DNA from: an uncultured Fibrobacter sp.
GTDB lineage: Bacteria > Fibrobacterota > Fibrobacteria > Fibrobacterales > Fibrobacteraceae
Assembly (NCBI GenBank): GCA_934699585.1
Contig: CAKUWY010000011.1
Location: 1 to 64,000 of the forward strand
DNA: 64,000 nucleotides
Direction: 5' to 3'
Shown in pieces: positions 32,870 to 41,565 of this stretch. The notes beneath the pieces are model-generated. The model saw only the letters and a list, made by a program, of their open reading frames with translations. It made no database searches and was not told the origin of the DNA. Made by a program: the position numbers and the translations under genes. Numbering within the stretch: position 1 is the first letter of the stretch; each line of letters starts with the position of its first letter.

Positions 32870-32940
32870 TGCTCAAAGGCACGAAGTGCCGTGCTCACGC
32901 CTCAGAGCGCAGCGACCCCAAAGCGCAAAGCGCGACCTCA

Positions 32941-34401
32941 CTAGTACCTATAGTGATCCGCCTTGTACGGGCCTTCGATCGCAACGCCGATGTAGTCGGC
33001 CTGGGCCTTGGTGAGGGTCGTCAGGTGGACGCCGAGTTTTTCCAGGTGGAGGCGTGCGACCTTTTCGTCGAGGATCTTCGGGAGCGTATAGACGACGCCG
33101 CTTTCGTACTTGATGCCGGCGACGGTAGCCTTCCCTTGGGCGTTGAGCCAGAGGTCAATCTGTGCGATGGTCTGGTTCGTGAAGCTAGCACTCATCACGA
33201 AGCTCGGGTGACCGGTAGCGCAGCCGAGGTTCAGCAGGCGGCCTTCGGCGAGCACGAGGATGCTGTGACCGTCGGGGAAAATCCATTCGTCGTACTGCGG
33301 CTTGATTTCGTTGCGGACGATGCCCGGAATCTTCTTCAATCCGGCCATGTCGATTTCGTTGTCGAAGTGGCCGATGTTGCCCACGATGGCGCGGTGCTTC
33401 ATCTTGCTCATCTGAGCGGCGGAGATGATGCCGGTGTTGCCGGTGGTGGTCACGAAGATGTCGGCCATGCTCACGACTTCGTCGAGGGTCTTGACTTCGT
33501 AGCCTTCCATCACGGCCTGGAGTGCGCAAATCGGGTCGATTTCGGTGATGATCACGCGGGCGCCCTGACCGCGGAGGGACTGTGCACAGCCCTTACCCAC
33601 GTCGCCGTAGCCGCAAACCACAGCAATCTTGCCGGCCATCATCACGTCGGTGGCGCGGTTGATGCCGTCGATGAGGGAATGGCGGCAGCCGTAGAGGTTG
33701 TCAAATTTGGACTTGGTCACGGAATCGTTCACGTTGATTGCCGGGAACTTGAGGCGGCCGGCCTGGGCCATCTGGTAAAGGCGATGCACGCCGGTAGTGG
33801 TTTCTTCGGAAACGCCGCGGAGAGCTTCGCGAGCGCGGGTCCACTGCTTCGGGTCCTTCTCGAAAATCTTCTTGCAGGTGGCGAGGAACACGCCCCATTC
33901 TTCGCTGTCCTTCTCGGGGTTGAATTCGGGTACCTTACCGGCGTCTTCGAATTCGGCACCGCAGGTCACCAGCATGGTAGCGTCGCCGCCGTCATCAACG
34001 ATGAGGTCGGCGGTCTTGCCGTCGGGCCACACGAGGGCGCGGGCGGTGTTTTCCCAGTAGTCTTCTAAGGATTCACCCTTCCAGGCGAACACGGGCACGC
34101 CCTGCGGATTTTCCACAGTGCCCTTCTTGCCTACCACCACAGCGGCGGCAGCGTTGTCCTGCGTGCTGAAGATGTTGCAGCTGACCCAGCGCACGTCGGC
34201 ACCGAGGTCTACCAGCGTTTCGATCAAGATGGCGGTCTGTACCGTCATGTGGAGGCTGCCCATGATTCGCGCACCCGCGAGCGGCTTCTTGCCTGCGTAT
34301 TCCTTGCGCAGCGCCATGAGGCCCGGCATTTCGGTTTCGGCGAGGTCGAGTTCCTTGCGGCCTTCCACTGCAAGGTTGATATCCTTAATTTTGTATTCCA
34401 T
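32941..34401 (-). CDS. ahcY: Adenosylhomocysteinase
   Basis: AhcY hydrolyses S-adenosylhomocysteine to adenosine and homocysteine, closing the methylation cycle. The 486-residue protein has [20 protein letters not shown], the NAD-binding [43 protein letters not shown] and the C-terminal [16 protein letters not shown] (the family ends in KxxxYRY). I chose ATG at 34401 because AAAGGA lies 8 bases upstream. The 5' region carries two imperfect 20-bp repeats and two TATGCATA palindromes. Confidence 0.96.
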   Translation of the reverse strand: MEYKIKDINLAVEGRKELDLAETEMPGLMALRKEYAGKKPLAGARIMGSLHMTVQTAILIETLVDLGADVRWVSCNIFSTQDNAAAAVVVGKKGTVENPQGVPVFAWKGESLEDYWENTARALVWPDGKTADLIVDDGGDATMLVTCGAEFEDAGKVPEFNPEKDSEEWGVFLATCKKIFEKDPKQWTRAREALRGVSEETTTGVHRLYQMAQAGRLKFPAINVNDSVTKSKFDNLYGCRHSLIDGINRATDVMMAGKIAVVCGYGDVGKGCAQSLRGQGARVIITEIDPICALQAVMEGYEVKTLDEVVSMADIFVTTTGNTGIISAAQMSKMKHRAIVGNIGHFDNEIDMAGLKKIPGIVRNEIKPQYDEWIFPDGHSILVLAEGRLLNLGCATGHPSFVMSASFTNQTIAQIDLWLNAQGKATVAGIKYESGVVYTLPKILDEKVARLHLEKLGVHLTTLTKAQADYIGVAIEGPYKADHYRY

Positions 34402-34415
34402 AATCGTTCCTTTTT

Positions 34416-34459
34416 GGCACGGGTTTTGCAACCATTCCAGGCACAGATTTTGCGACCAT
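34416..34459 (-). repeat. Two imperfect 20-bp direct repeats in the ahcY leader
   Basis: ggcacgggttttgcaaccat (34416-34435) and ggcacagattttgcgaccat (34440-34459) match at 17 of 20 positions, 24 bp apart. They lie between the predicted promoter and the ahcY ribosome site. I could not match them to a known S-adenosylhomocysteine riboswitch. Confidence 0.6.
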
Positions 34460-34492
34460 CATGGCGACTTATGGCTAAACCGCGCCGATTTT

Positions 34493-34521
34493 ATTTATGC
34501 ATAAATATAGTTATATGCATA
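34493..34521 (-). promoter_or_regulatory. Two TATGCATA palindromes flanking a TATATT box upstream of ahcY
   Basis: A perfect 14-bp palindrome ATTTATGCATAAAT (34493-34506) and TATGCATA (34514-34521) are centred 18 bp apart. On the minus strand TATATT lies between them, so they may be operators around the ahcY promoter. Confidence 0.45.
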
Positions 34522-34608
34522 CAAACCGTCAAGCATATATGGATTTCGAGCTCCGAATTCCTCTTGCACCCAGCAACCCCTAATATCTACAACCCATTTC
34601 CTCAAGCG

Positions 34609-34633
34609 GATCCCCGCCTGCGCGAGGATGACG
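34609..34633. repeat. Class A hairpin repeat, short copy
   Basis: CGGATCCCCGCCTGCGCGAGGATGACG keeps most of the class A core with one stem mismatch. It ends about 19 bases before the -10-like box of rsmA. Confidence 0.65.
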
Positions 34634-34651
34634 TTCCTCCCCCCTTTTTCC

Positions 34652-34657
34652 TATCTT
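34652..34657 (+). promoter_or_regulatory. -10-like TATCTT before rsmA
   Basis: TATCTT ends 7 bases before the ATG at 34665. A partial -35 (ATGACG) lies 18 bp upstream, at the end of the class A repeat. The predicted mRNA is leaderless. Confidence 0.4.
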
Positions 34658-34664
34658 TCCTCCC

Positions 34665-35453
34665 ATGGACAGAGCACGACGTCGCAAATTTGGCCAGAAC
34701 TTTCTGGACGTCCCTACCGCAAAGCTGATTGCAGGGGACCTGCCGGCCAATGCAGGCGACTGCGTGCTGGAAATCGGCCCTGGGCACGGCGCCCTCACAG
34801 AGCACCTGCTGGACCGAGCCGTGCAACTCACTGCCGTCGAAATCGACGAGCAGTGCGTTGAATTTTTGGAACAAAAATTCCAGGGCCGCGAAAACTTCCA
34901 CATCCAGAACATAGACTTCTTGAAGTTTGACCTGCAGGCCTTTCTGGACGCCCACGAAAAGCCCTGGGTCACGGGGAACCTCCCCTACAACGTTTCTACC
35001 GCCATCATCGCAGGGCTCATGCCCAAGCTGCACCTGACCAAAGGATTCATGGGCATGGTCCAGCTGGAGGTAGCCGAACGCATCTGTGCCGCCCCCTGCA
35101 GCAGCAATTACGGAAGCCTCTCCGTTCTGGTGTCCGCCTACGCCGAAACGCAAATCCTGCGAAAGATTGGACCCGAACACTTTACGCCCCGCCCCAATGT
35201 GGATAGTGCTACCATGCTACTTACCCCCCGAGCAGACGCCCTGCAGGCCCCCGATGGATTCTTCGACTTTGTGCGGGCCGCTTTCACCCAAAAGCGCAAG
35301 ACCCTTGCCAATTCTTTTGGCCGAGCTTACGACAAAAAGAAAATCCAGGAGGCCATCGAGCTTCTGGACTACCCCACCACGGTGCGCGCCGAAGAACTTT
35401 CGCCTGCGCAGTTTCTAGAATTCTATAACATTCTTACAAAAGAAAAAAAATGA
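34665..35453 (+). CDS. rsmA: 16S rRNA dimethyladenosine transferase
   Basis: RsmA/KsgA dimethylates two adjacent adenosines near the 3' end of 16S rRNA during 30S maturation. The 262-residue length is typical. Motifs are RRKFGQNFLD at the N-terminus, the SAM-binding VLEIGPGHGALTEHLL, VEIDEQCVEFL, the catalytic GNLPYNVSTAII and the C-terminal FTPRPNVDSATMLLTPR. The gene has a leaderless-looking start (TATCTT 7 bases before ATG). Its stop overlaps the start of the next glycosyltransferase gene by 4 bases. Confidence 0.96.
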   Translation: MDRARRRKFGQNFLDVPTAKLIAGDLPANAGDCVLEIGPGHGALTEHLLDRAVQLTAVEIDEQCVEFLEQKFQGRENFHIQNIDFLKFDLQAFLDAHEKPWVTGNLPYNVSTAIIAGLMPKLHLTKGFMGMVQLEVAERICAAPCSSNYGSLSVLVSAYAETQILRKIGPEHFTPRPNVDSATMLLTPRADALQAPDGFFDFVRAAFTQKRKTLANSFGRAYDKKKIQEAIELLDYPTTVRAEELSPAQFLEFYNILTKEKK

Positions 35454-36502
35454 ATAGGCCACACATAATTATTCACCCCAGCGATATGGCCCAATCCGAT
35501 TGGGTTCGTTGCATTTTGCCCTTTATGCAATTCATGGGAACTAACGCCCACCAAATAGTGCCATCTATCACCCATATCACCTGCACAAACAAGAATGTAC
35601 TGAAGCAGACGCGCTCCATTATCATCCAGAGGCCTACCGCTTCAGGGCGCATGGAAACTGCTCTTGCCTACGCGGCGCTCAAAAAAGAATGCGGATTCAA
35701 GCTCATTACTGACATCGACGATTTAATTTGGGATTTGTCGCCTATTATACAGTCCTATGCCAAGGGCATCAACAATTACGACAATATAATCATGACGCGC
35801 CTTGATCGCGTATTGCCGATATTTGACACTATTGTCTGTGCCACCCAGTATCTTGCCGACCGTATCAAGAATGATTTTGGAATTGACTCCATCGTAATGC
35901 CCAACGGGGTTTCCCGTTCCCTATTTGGTCATAATAACAGAACCACGCCCATCACAGGGAAACCAAAGGTAATGTACGCAGGCAATCTAGGCCACTATAC
36001 GGACACAGACGTAGGAGATTTCGAAGGCCCTTGGATTCCTTGGCTCCGCAAGGCTATCGAAAATGGGACAATTGATTTTTACTGCTTTGGTGAACCACCC
36101 TTCTTAAAGGGTCTTGAAAACTCATATACACGCATTCCTTACACAAACATAATGCTATTCCCTTCTACGGCTGCAAATATCCGCCCCGATTTCTATATCG
36201 CACCCCTAGCCGAAAATAATTTTAACAGGGCAAAAAGCGACCTGAAGTTAAAAGAAGCCGCAGCACTAGGGGCCGTATTTATCGGTAGCGATTTTGATAA
36301 AAGTCCCTACAGCTACGCCCCAACGGAACAGCTCATCAAAAACACGGACTCAGTCGATGTCCTTGACGAAAAATTCAGGAACCTGTGTAAGCCCGAATCA
36401 TTTATGAATGCCATCCAGTGGCAAGAAAAAATTTCGATAGAAAATCACTGGTTTTACGAAGATGCGGAGTTTCAAAACAAATTTATTGCTTCGCATACTT
36501 AA
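35450..36502 (+). CDS. GT-B-like glycosyltransferase
   Basis: This 350-residue protein has no signal peptide. The first domain contains TDIDDLIWDLS, a motif common in glycosyltransferases of surface-glycan loci, and TIVCATQYLADRIKNDFGI. The second domain begins at KPKVMYAGNLGHYTD, and FYIAPLAENNFNRAKSDLKLKEAAALGAVFIGSD resembles the nucleotide-sugar binding end of GT4-like enzymes. Donor and acceptor are unknown. It starts inside the rsmA stop codon (ATGA), an unusual partner for an rRNA methylase. A terminator follows. Confidence 0.75.
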   Translation: MNRPHIIIHPSDMAQSDWVRCILPFMQFMGTNAHQIVPSITHITCTNKNVLKQTRSIIIQRPTASGRMETALAYAALKKECGFKLITDIDDLIWDLSPIIQSYAKGINNYDNIIMTRLDRVLPIFDTIVCATQYLADRIKNDFGIDSIVMPNGVSRSLFGHNNRTTPITGKPKVMYAGNLGHYTDTDVGDFEGPWIPWLRKAIENGTIDFYCFGEPPFLKGLENSYTRIPYTNIMLFPSTAANIRPDFYIAPLAENNFNRAKSDLKLKEAAALGAVFIGSDFDKSPYSYAPTEQLIKNTDSVDVLDEKFRNLCKPESFMNAIQWQEKISIENHWFYEDAEFQNKFIASHT

Positions 36503-36533
36503 GCCCAACTCCAATATATTTCCATACAAAAAG

Positions 36534-36559
36534 TCCCCTGCTCTGGCAGGGGATTTTTT
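36534..36559 (+). terminator. Rho-independent terminator
   Basis: TCCCCTG and CAGGGGA form a 7-bp stem with a 6-base loop followed by six T residues. It lies between the convergent glycosyltransferase and GH8 genes. Confidence 0.85.
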
Positions 36560-36576
36560 AACAAGTTCAGCCTCTT

Positions 36577-37899
36577 TTAGAACGGACGCACGTATGCGCC
36601 ATTCAACAGTTGACTATACATCATCAACAAGATATCCGTAAAGTAGCTAGACGAAGAATTCGACAAGCTAGTGCCATTAACCGCGTCCGTGCACTTGGAC
36701 AACCAATCCGCATTGCCCGATATACCCGTAGCGCACCACGCAGCCAGCCACTGACTCGGGATAAGGTTCCTAGCTTCACCATCGGCGCCCACAGATGTAT
36801 TCCATGAGTAGCTCGTACTAAGTGCAGCCACATTGCTCGGATCTCCTCCGGACTTTGTCGTAATGAAGCTGTTCAACTTATCCAAGATAGCCTTGGCACG
36901 TTCATCTTGGAACCAGTAGTAATCCCAAGCAATACGCCAGGGGATACGGACAGATTCCTTATCAAACAACCAATAGCTATTGGTTGCCGAACTATTGGGA
37001 GGATTCTTTGCAACACCAGAAGCGTCGCTCCAATCCGGGAAGACACCAGTTCCCGCATCCTGAACATTTTTCATGTATGTGTACATGGCATCCAGAACAC
37101 CATTCCAATTATGGTTCGGGTCCACCTTAGCAAACAAGCGAATTGCCACCGGAGAGAAGTAGCTCAAGTTGAAGGTCGGATTACTCTGCCACATGGAAGT
37201 ATTTCCTGAAAGAATCAGCAGGCTGGATTGCTCTATTTCCGTATTCCAAATTGCGTTGGCAATCTTTAAGGCATCATCCAGGTATTCCTGCGCACCCGTC
37301 TTGTAATGCATGAGAATCAACGACGTGGCAATATCCAAGTCTGCATCGGTAGCACTAGAATTGTCAACCGACTTCAGACGGAAACTAGAGGTAATCCAAG
37401 GCGTGAGGTCAACCCCGAAATAGCTTCTAAAGCCTCGAGAATAATTCCACAGGCTCTTGAAAACCTGTTCGTCTCCCTGGAAATAAGCAATCAACATTCC
37501 ATAACCGGTACCTTCAGAAACAGTACAGCCACGGAACTTCATCGATCTCACTGTGGTTTCCTCTACCTTGCAAGAAGCCTTGTCCGCCTGAGCAGACCAA
37601 ATCACACGACCCACAGGGTCGTAACCACCGAAAACCGTCGAAAAATCTGGAGCCCATTCGGTGTAATAGGCAGCCTCATCCTTCATAGAGACAAAGTGCC
37701 CATTCAGCCAGGATGCATACTTATCCGCAACCACCTGCATATTGGCATTGGGAGACAGAGCAACCGAAGACGGCGTAGAAGAGCCTCCTCCTCCCTCGCC
37801 CTCACTAGTGGGATTTGCCGCGGTACTGTCAGAAGAACAAGCCACTGTCATTGCCATCATGCCACAGAATGCCGGCCACAAAAGCTTTTTTAAAGTCAT
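36577..37899 (-). CDS. Glycoside hydrolase family 8 lipoprotein (endoglucanase or xylanase type)
   Basis: This 440-residue lipoprotein probably cleaves internal beta-1,4 bonds in cellulose, xylan or related glucans at the cell surface. The ATG at 37899, with AGAGGA upstream, gives a signal peptide ending in MTVACSS (lipobox Cys) and a Gly/Ser linker. Two GH8 hallmarks are present: VSEGTGYGMLIAYF, whose Glu is the acid catalyst, and SATDADLDIATSLILMH, the GH8 signature. WRIAWDYYWF and SWNTSVGADGEARNLIPSQW also fit the barrel. It is convergent with the gene before it and upstream of a CBM-like secreted-protein gene. Confidence 0.9.
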   Translation of the reverse strand: MTLKKLLWPAFCGMMAMTVACSSDSTAANPTSEGEGGGGSSTPSSVALSPNANMQVVADKYASWLNGHFVSMKDEAAYYTEWAPDFSTVFGGYDPVGRVIWSAQADKASCKVEETTVRSMKFRGCTVSEGTGYGMLIAYFQGDEQVFKSLWNYSRGFRSYFGVDLTPWITSSFRLKSVDNSSATDADLDIATSLILMHYKTGAQEYLDDALKIANAIWNTEIEQSSLLILSGNTSMWQSNPTFNLSYFSPVAIRLFAKVDPNHNWNGVLDAMYTYMKNVQDAGTGVFPDWSDASGVAKNPPNSSATNSYWLFDKESVRIPWRIAWDYYWFQDERAKAILDKLNSFITTKSGGDPSNVAALSTSYSWNTSVGADGEARNLIPSQWLAAWCATGISGNADWLSKCTDAVNGTSLSNSSSSYFTDILLMMYSQLLNGAYVRPF

Positions 37900-37963
37900 A
37901 AGAATCCTCTTTTGGGTTATTGCGTTAAATATATATAAATACAATCCTAAAATAAAGAATGTA

Positions 37964-37994
37964 ATAAAAAAAAGAGAGGGAGCTTTTGACTCCC
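37964..37994 (-). terminator. Rho-independent terminator of the secreted CBM-like gene
   Basis: On the minus strand GGGAG...CTCCC with a 7-base loop is followed by TCTC and nine T residues. It lies 28 bases after the stop codon of the gene at 38023. Confidence 0.6.
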
Positions 37995-38022
37995 CCTCGA
38001 AAGAACAAAGTGCGTCCTGTGA

Positions 38023-39006
38023 TTACTTCACCAGAATCTTCTGGCTCATGTTCACAGCCTTGCCAGCAATGCGAACCATATAGACACCGGCATCCAGACC
38101 CATCAGGTTCATGGAAGAAGCAGCAGAGCCCTTCATCACAATCTGACCCTGAAGGTTCAGGATTTCCACCTTGGCATTGGAAATGCCAGAGAAGGAGAGG
38201 GTGCGACCGGAAAGGATAGCCTTGGCGCTGGACATGGAGACATCGCCGATTGCGGTGTTGCCACCTTGGCCACCACTGCTACCGCCATTGCTGGGGGTCG
38301 GCATCGTACCACCGCTAGCCGCGCAGCCACCTTGATAAGGGCCGATAGACTGAATGTTGAAGGTGTACTGACCAGGTTCGGCCTGAATCTTAAACTTCAC
38401 GGCAACAAGCGCGGCTGCAGCCTGTTCTCCAGTCAAAGTCACTCCAGACTGTTCAATAGCCCAGTCAGGCATAGCAAATTTGCTCCACGGAATATCCTCA
38501 ACGACGTTATCGCCCTTCTTCAGGTCATAATACGGAGGACCGTTCTTCAACTTTTGGTCACCCGCATCGCCCTGGCCCAATTCAAGCATGGCAGGCACTG
38601 TCGAGGAGTAAGCGATGCAAATGCCGCCCCATGCAGTAGCAACGCCAGCAGCAGGAGTGGGGTCAGAGGCACTGGTTTCGCCAACGACGTTAAAGCCGAT
38701 ACCGACAAAGGGGTTGTAAGTAAGTGTTCCCTTGTCGAGGTTTGCCGTACCGCAAACACCGGAGCATTCAGCGATGATGGGCTGCAAACTGTTTTTGTCA
38801 TATTCGTTACCCTTATCAACAGGCCAGGTCACATTGGACTTACCTCCGTCCTTGTTGTCATCGTAGCTGAACCAGTAACCGAAGGTCTTGGTATCGTTAC
38901 CGAGTTCAGTCTTCACCTGTTCAAGGCCATCGCCACCATTCCAGGTGACAAAGCCAAAAGCAGATGCACTGAGCAAAGCAGAGGCTGCTAGGATTGTTTT
39001 TTTCAT
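38023..39006 (-). CDS. Secreted CBM-like protein with type IX-like C-terminal tail
   Basis: A 327-residue protein. A signal peptide (MKKTILAASALLSASAFG) precedes a beta-sandwich with FVTWNGGDGLEQVKTELG and FGYWFSYDDNKDGGKS, similar in style to CBM11-type galactose-binding domains. A Gly/Ser/Pro-rich linker spans about residues 225-250. The last 80 residues (VEILNLQGQIVMKGSAASSM ... LDAGVYMVRIAGKAVNMSQK) resemble the type A sorting domain of type IX secretion. It has four Cys in its first domain. It probably binds plant glycan at the cell surface. No catalytic motif is seen. Confidence 0.65.
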   Translation of the reverse strand: MKKTILAASALLSASAFGFVTWNGGDGLEQVKTELGNDTKTFGYWFSYDDNKDGGKSNVTWPVDKGNEYDKNSLQPIIAECSGVCGTANLDKGTLTYNPFVGIGFNVVGETSASDPTPAAGVATAWGGICIAYSSTVPAMLELGQGDAGDQKLKNGPPYYDLKKGDNVVEDIPWSKFAMPDWAIEQSGVTLTGEQAAAALVAVKFKIQAEPGQYTFNIQSIGPYQGGCAASGGTMPTPSNGGSSGGQGGNTAIGDVSMSSAKAILSGRTLSFSGISNAKVEILNLQGQIVMKGSAASSMNLMGLDAGVYMVRIAGKAVNMSQKILVK

Positions 39007-39232
39007 AATTCTCTCTCTTTTTTTTGTTTGTGCCCAAAGCGGGCTGGTTTGCCGTTAAATATACCTTATTTTTTTAAAAAAAGGACGCAGTGCCAAAAAA
39101 AAAATTTTTTACATAGAAATCCCGTCGTTTTCGTCACCTGTTTACGGAACGAAACTTTTTTATTACGTCCCCCAATGTCCACAACTGAATCATTTATATA
39201 TTTTTTAGGGCAATTAAGGAAGGTCCGCTACC

Positions 39233-41488
39233 ATGAAGTTGTTTCGTAACTTTTTATTTACAATGTCGCTTGCAGTAATGTCTATTTCGGCCAATGCACT
39301 GGACGACACTCCAAAAAAATTAGGGCCCGTCTCCTATTATGGAGCCCTACACACTCAAGGAAACAAAATTGTCGGCGCCAAAAACAACCAGCAAGCCATG
39401 CTTCGAGGTATCAGCTTGTTTTGGTCGGACGCTACGGGAAACCCCTACTACAGAAACACCGTCATTAACTGGGCGACAGACAACCTGCATATAGATGTTT
39501 TCCGATTTGCCATGGGCATCCAATACTACAACAGCCAGGGCTCTGCTTCCGAACCACTGGTAACCCAAAATTCCTACATGGGTAACCCAGAAGGTTTCCT
39601 GTACCTCCTAGACAAGATGGTCTCCGTTGCCATAGAGAACGACATCTACATCATTGTTGACTGGCACAGCCACCGTGCCCACCAAGAAACTTCAGACGCA
39701 TTGACTTTTTTCAAGACCGTTGCCGAAAAATACAAGGATGTTCCCAATATTATCTACGAAATATACAATGAACCCGTTTCTGCCAGCTGGTCGAGAGATA
39801 TCAAACCTTACGCCAACACCATCTCCTCTGCCATACGACAATACACCGACAACCTAATTATTGTGGGCACCAGTAGCTGGTCGCAAAACCCGCAAGAAGG
39901 AGCAAAGGATCCTGTTTCCGCAAGCAACGTGGCCTACGTGCTCCATTTCTATGCCGCTACCCATAGCAAGGGAAACTACAGCGGGAAAATTGAATCGGCA
40001 TTGAATAGCGGTTACCCCGTATTCATCAGCGAATGGGGTACCACCAGAGCCAACGGCGACGGAGCTCCTGACCAAAACGCCACCAACGAGTGGACTACCT
40101 ACATGGACCAAAAACAGATTCCTAACTGCAACTGGAGCTTTAGACAATATACAAGTCATACCGACGGCAAAAGTGAACAATCCGCATTCTTTACAGGGGA
40201 GATTCCGCTAATAACGGAGCAGGCTCTAAGCGATGCAAAATTGACAACCTCTGGAGAAATCGTAAAAAAATACCTTGTCAACCACGCCCGCTCATGGGCA
40301 GACTCCCTCACCAAAGGCAAACGGGACGGCAATTGTGTCATTAGCCACATAACCGCCAAAGAAACAGATGGCACCGTTTCGGGAAAACTCCTACCAGATT
40401 GTGACTATAGTTCCAGCGACGAATCAGTAGCAACCGTATCGGGAACCGACTTGATAATTAAGAACCACGGCTTTACTTTTCTAACCGACAAGAACGGCTC
40501 CCAGACTGTAGTGTATGTAAAACCCATTCCCAACCAAACCATTAATGGGTTTATGGGTGTTTCCTGTGATTACTTGGGAAATTGCACAACAGATAGGGGC
40601 TCAGACCGTTCTCTGGATTACGATGAAGACGGCAAGAAGGAATGGACCTACCCCCCATCTAGCGAGACAGAGCAGGGAAGTACCTTTACGTTAGAATCCC
40701 TAGACCCAAGCATCGTGAATGTCAAAAAGGTCAAATGTAAATCATATTCCTGCTCTGGAGCTCAAAGTTCCATGCCTTCAATATGGATGTATGAATTCAA
40801 CAGCTTTGGTGATGCAAAAATTGCCGCTTCTGCCCCTGCAGTAAGTGGCTACAGGGAACTCCACGATACTATCGTGGTACACTACACAAAGGCTCCTAAT
40901 AGAATTCCCGGCTTTGGAAACGAAAAATTCGCCTTAGGAGAAACAAAAAAAGAGGTCCTGCCCGATACATCCATCTTTGGCACCCCCATCTCCTGGTTGT
41001 TCGATAATGAAGATTATTCTCCCTACCTGCAAAGAGTGGGAATTGACGCTGTAGCGGGGAATCAGAAGGCCATTGTAAAAGTCACAGCCAAGATGCCAGA
41101 AACAGACGTTTTAGCTCCATACGAAAGAACCGTGGTATTCACCATCGGCGACACCAGTACTGTTGACACAACCAAGAATTCAAGCGACATATCTTCTTCA
41201 TCGTCTGCAAATCCCATAACACCGCCCCAAGCATTTACAACAACCACAGCATATCTGCAAAGTCTAAAGGCTGGCGTTTCAGGTAAGGTACTCCATATCA
41301 CAAGCAGCAAGCCTGCCGTCATCTCTGTCGATATTTACGACATGCTGGGGAATAGGGTATTCCAGCAGCTGACCATTGACGCCGCAAAGACACCAAATGT
41401 TGGACTGAGCGGGCTCCCGCAAGGCAACTATGTCGTGAGAATTCGTCAGGGTTCAGAAAAACTCACCCTCCGATGGGTGAACAAGTAA
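39233..41488 (+). CDS. GH5 endoglucanase with beta-sandwich modules and type IX-like tail
   Basis: A 751-residue secreted cellulase. A signal peptide (MKLFRNFLFTMSLAVMSISA) is followed by a GH5 barrel at about residues 30-350. It has MLRGISLFWSDATGNPY, YIIVDWHSHRAHQ, the acid/base Glu in NIIYEIYNEPVS and the nucleophile Glu in PVFISEWGTT. Residues about 360-640 are beta-rich modules, followed by a Ser linker. The last 75 residues (VISVDIYDMLGNRVFQQLTI, LPQGNYVVRIRQG) resemble the type IX secretion tail. AAGGAAGG precedes the ATG and TATATT lies further upstream. A terminator follows the stop. Confidence 0.9.
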   Translation: MKLFRNFLFTMSLAVMSISANALDDTPKKLGPVSYYGALHTQGNKIVGAKNNQQAMLRGISLFWSDATGNPYYRNTVINWATDNLHIDVFRFAMGIQYYNSQGSASEPLVTQNSYMGNPEGFLYLLDKMVSVAIENDIYIIVDWHSHRAHQETSDALTFFKTVAEKYKDVPNIIYEIYNEPVSASWSRDIKPYANTISSAIRQYTDNLIIVGTSSWSQNPQEGAKDPVSASNVAYVLHFYAATHSKGNYSGKIESALNSGYPVFISEWGTTRANGDGAPDQNATNEWTTYMDQKQIPNCNWSFRQYTSHTDGKSEQSAFFTGEIPLITEQALSDAKLTTSGEIVKKYLVNHARSWADSLTKGKRDGNCVISHITAKETDGTVSGKLLPDCDYSSSDESVATVSGTDLIIKNHGFTFLTDKNGSQTVVYVKPIPNQTINGFMGVSCDYLGNCTTDRGSDRSLDYDEDGKKEWTYPPSSETEQGSTFTLESLDPSIVNVKKVKCKSYSCSGAQSSMPSIWMYEFNSFGDAKIAASAPAVSGYRELHDTIVVHYTKAPNRIPGFGNEKFALGETKKEVLPDTSIFGTPISWLFDNEDYSPYLQRVGIDAVAGNQKAIVKVTAKMPETDVLAPYERTVVFTIGDTSTVDTTKNSSDISSSSSANPITPPQAFTTTTAYLQSLKAGVSGKVLHITSSKPAVISVDIYDMLGNRVFQQLTIDAAKTPNVGLSGLPQGNYVVRIRQGSEKLTLRWVNK

Positions 41489-41505
41489 CGAACGCTGTAA
41501 CAAGC

Positions 41506-41532
41506 AAAAGCCCTAGCAGTGCTAGGGCTTTT
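41506..41532 (+). terminator. Rho-independent terminator
   Basis: AAAAGCCCTAGCA and TGCTAGGGCTTTT form a near-perfect long stem after the GH5 gene. It may serve both strands, since the GH18-like gene is convergent. Confidence 0.88.
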
Positions 41533-41565
41533 ATATTGTTCTAGATTCCAGACGGTGTTGGGACC

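Noticed and set aside
34402..34470. S-adenosylhomocysteine riboswitch upstream of ahcY
   Set aside because: The leader has direct repeats, but I could not fit the conserved SAH riboswitch core. A covariance-model search would decide.
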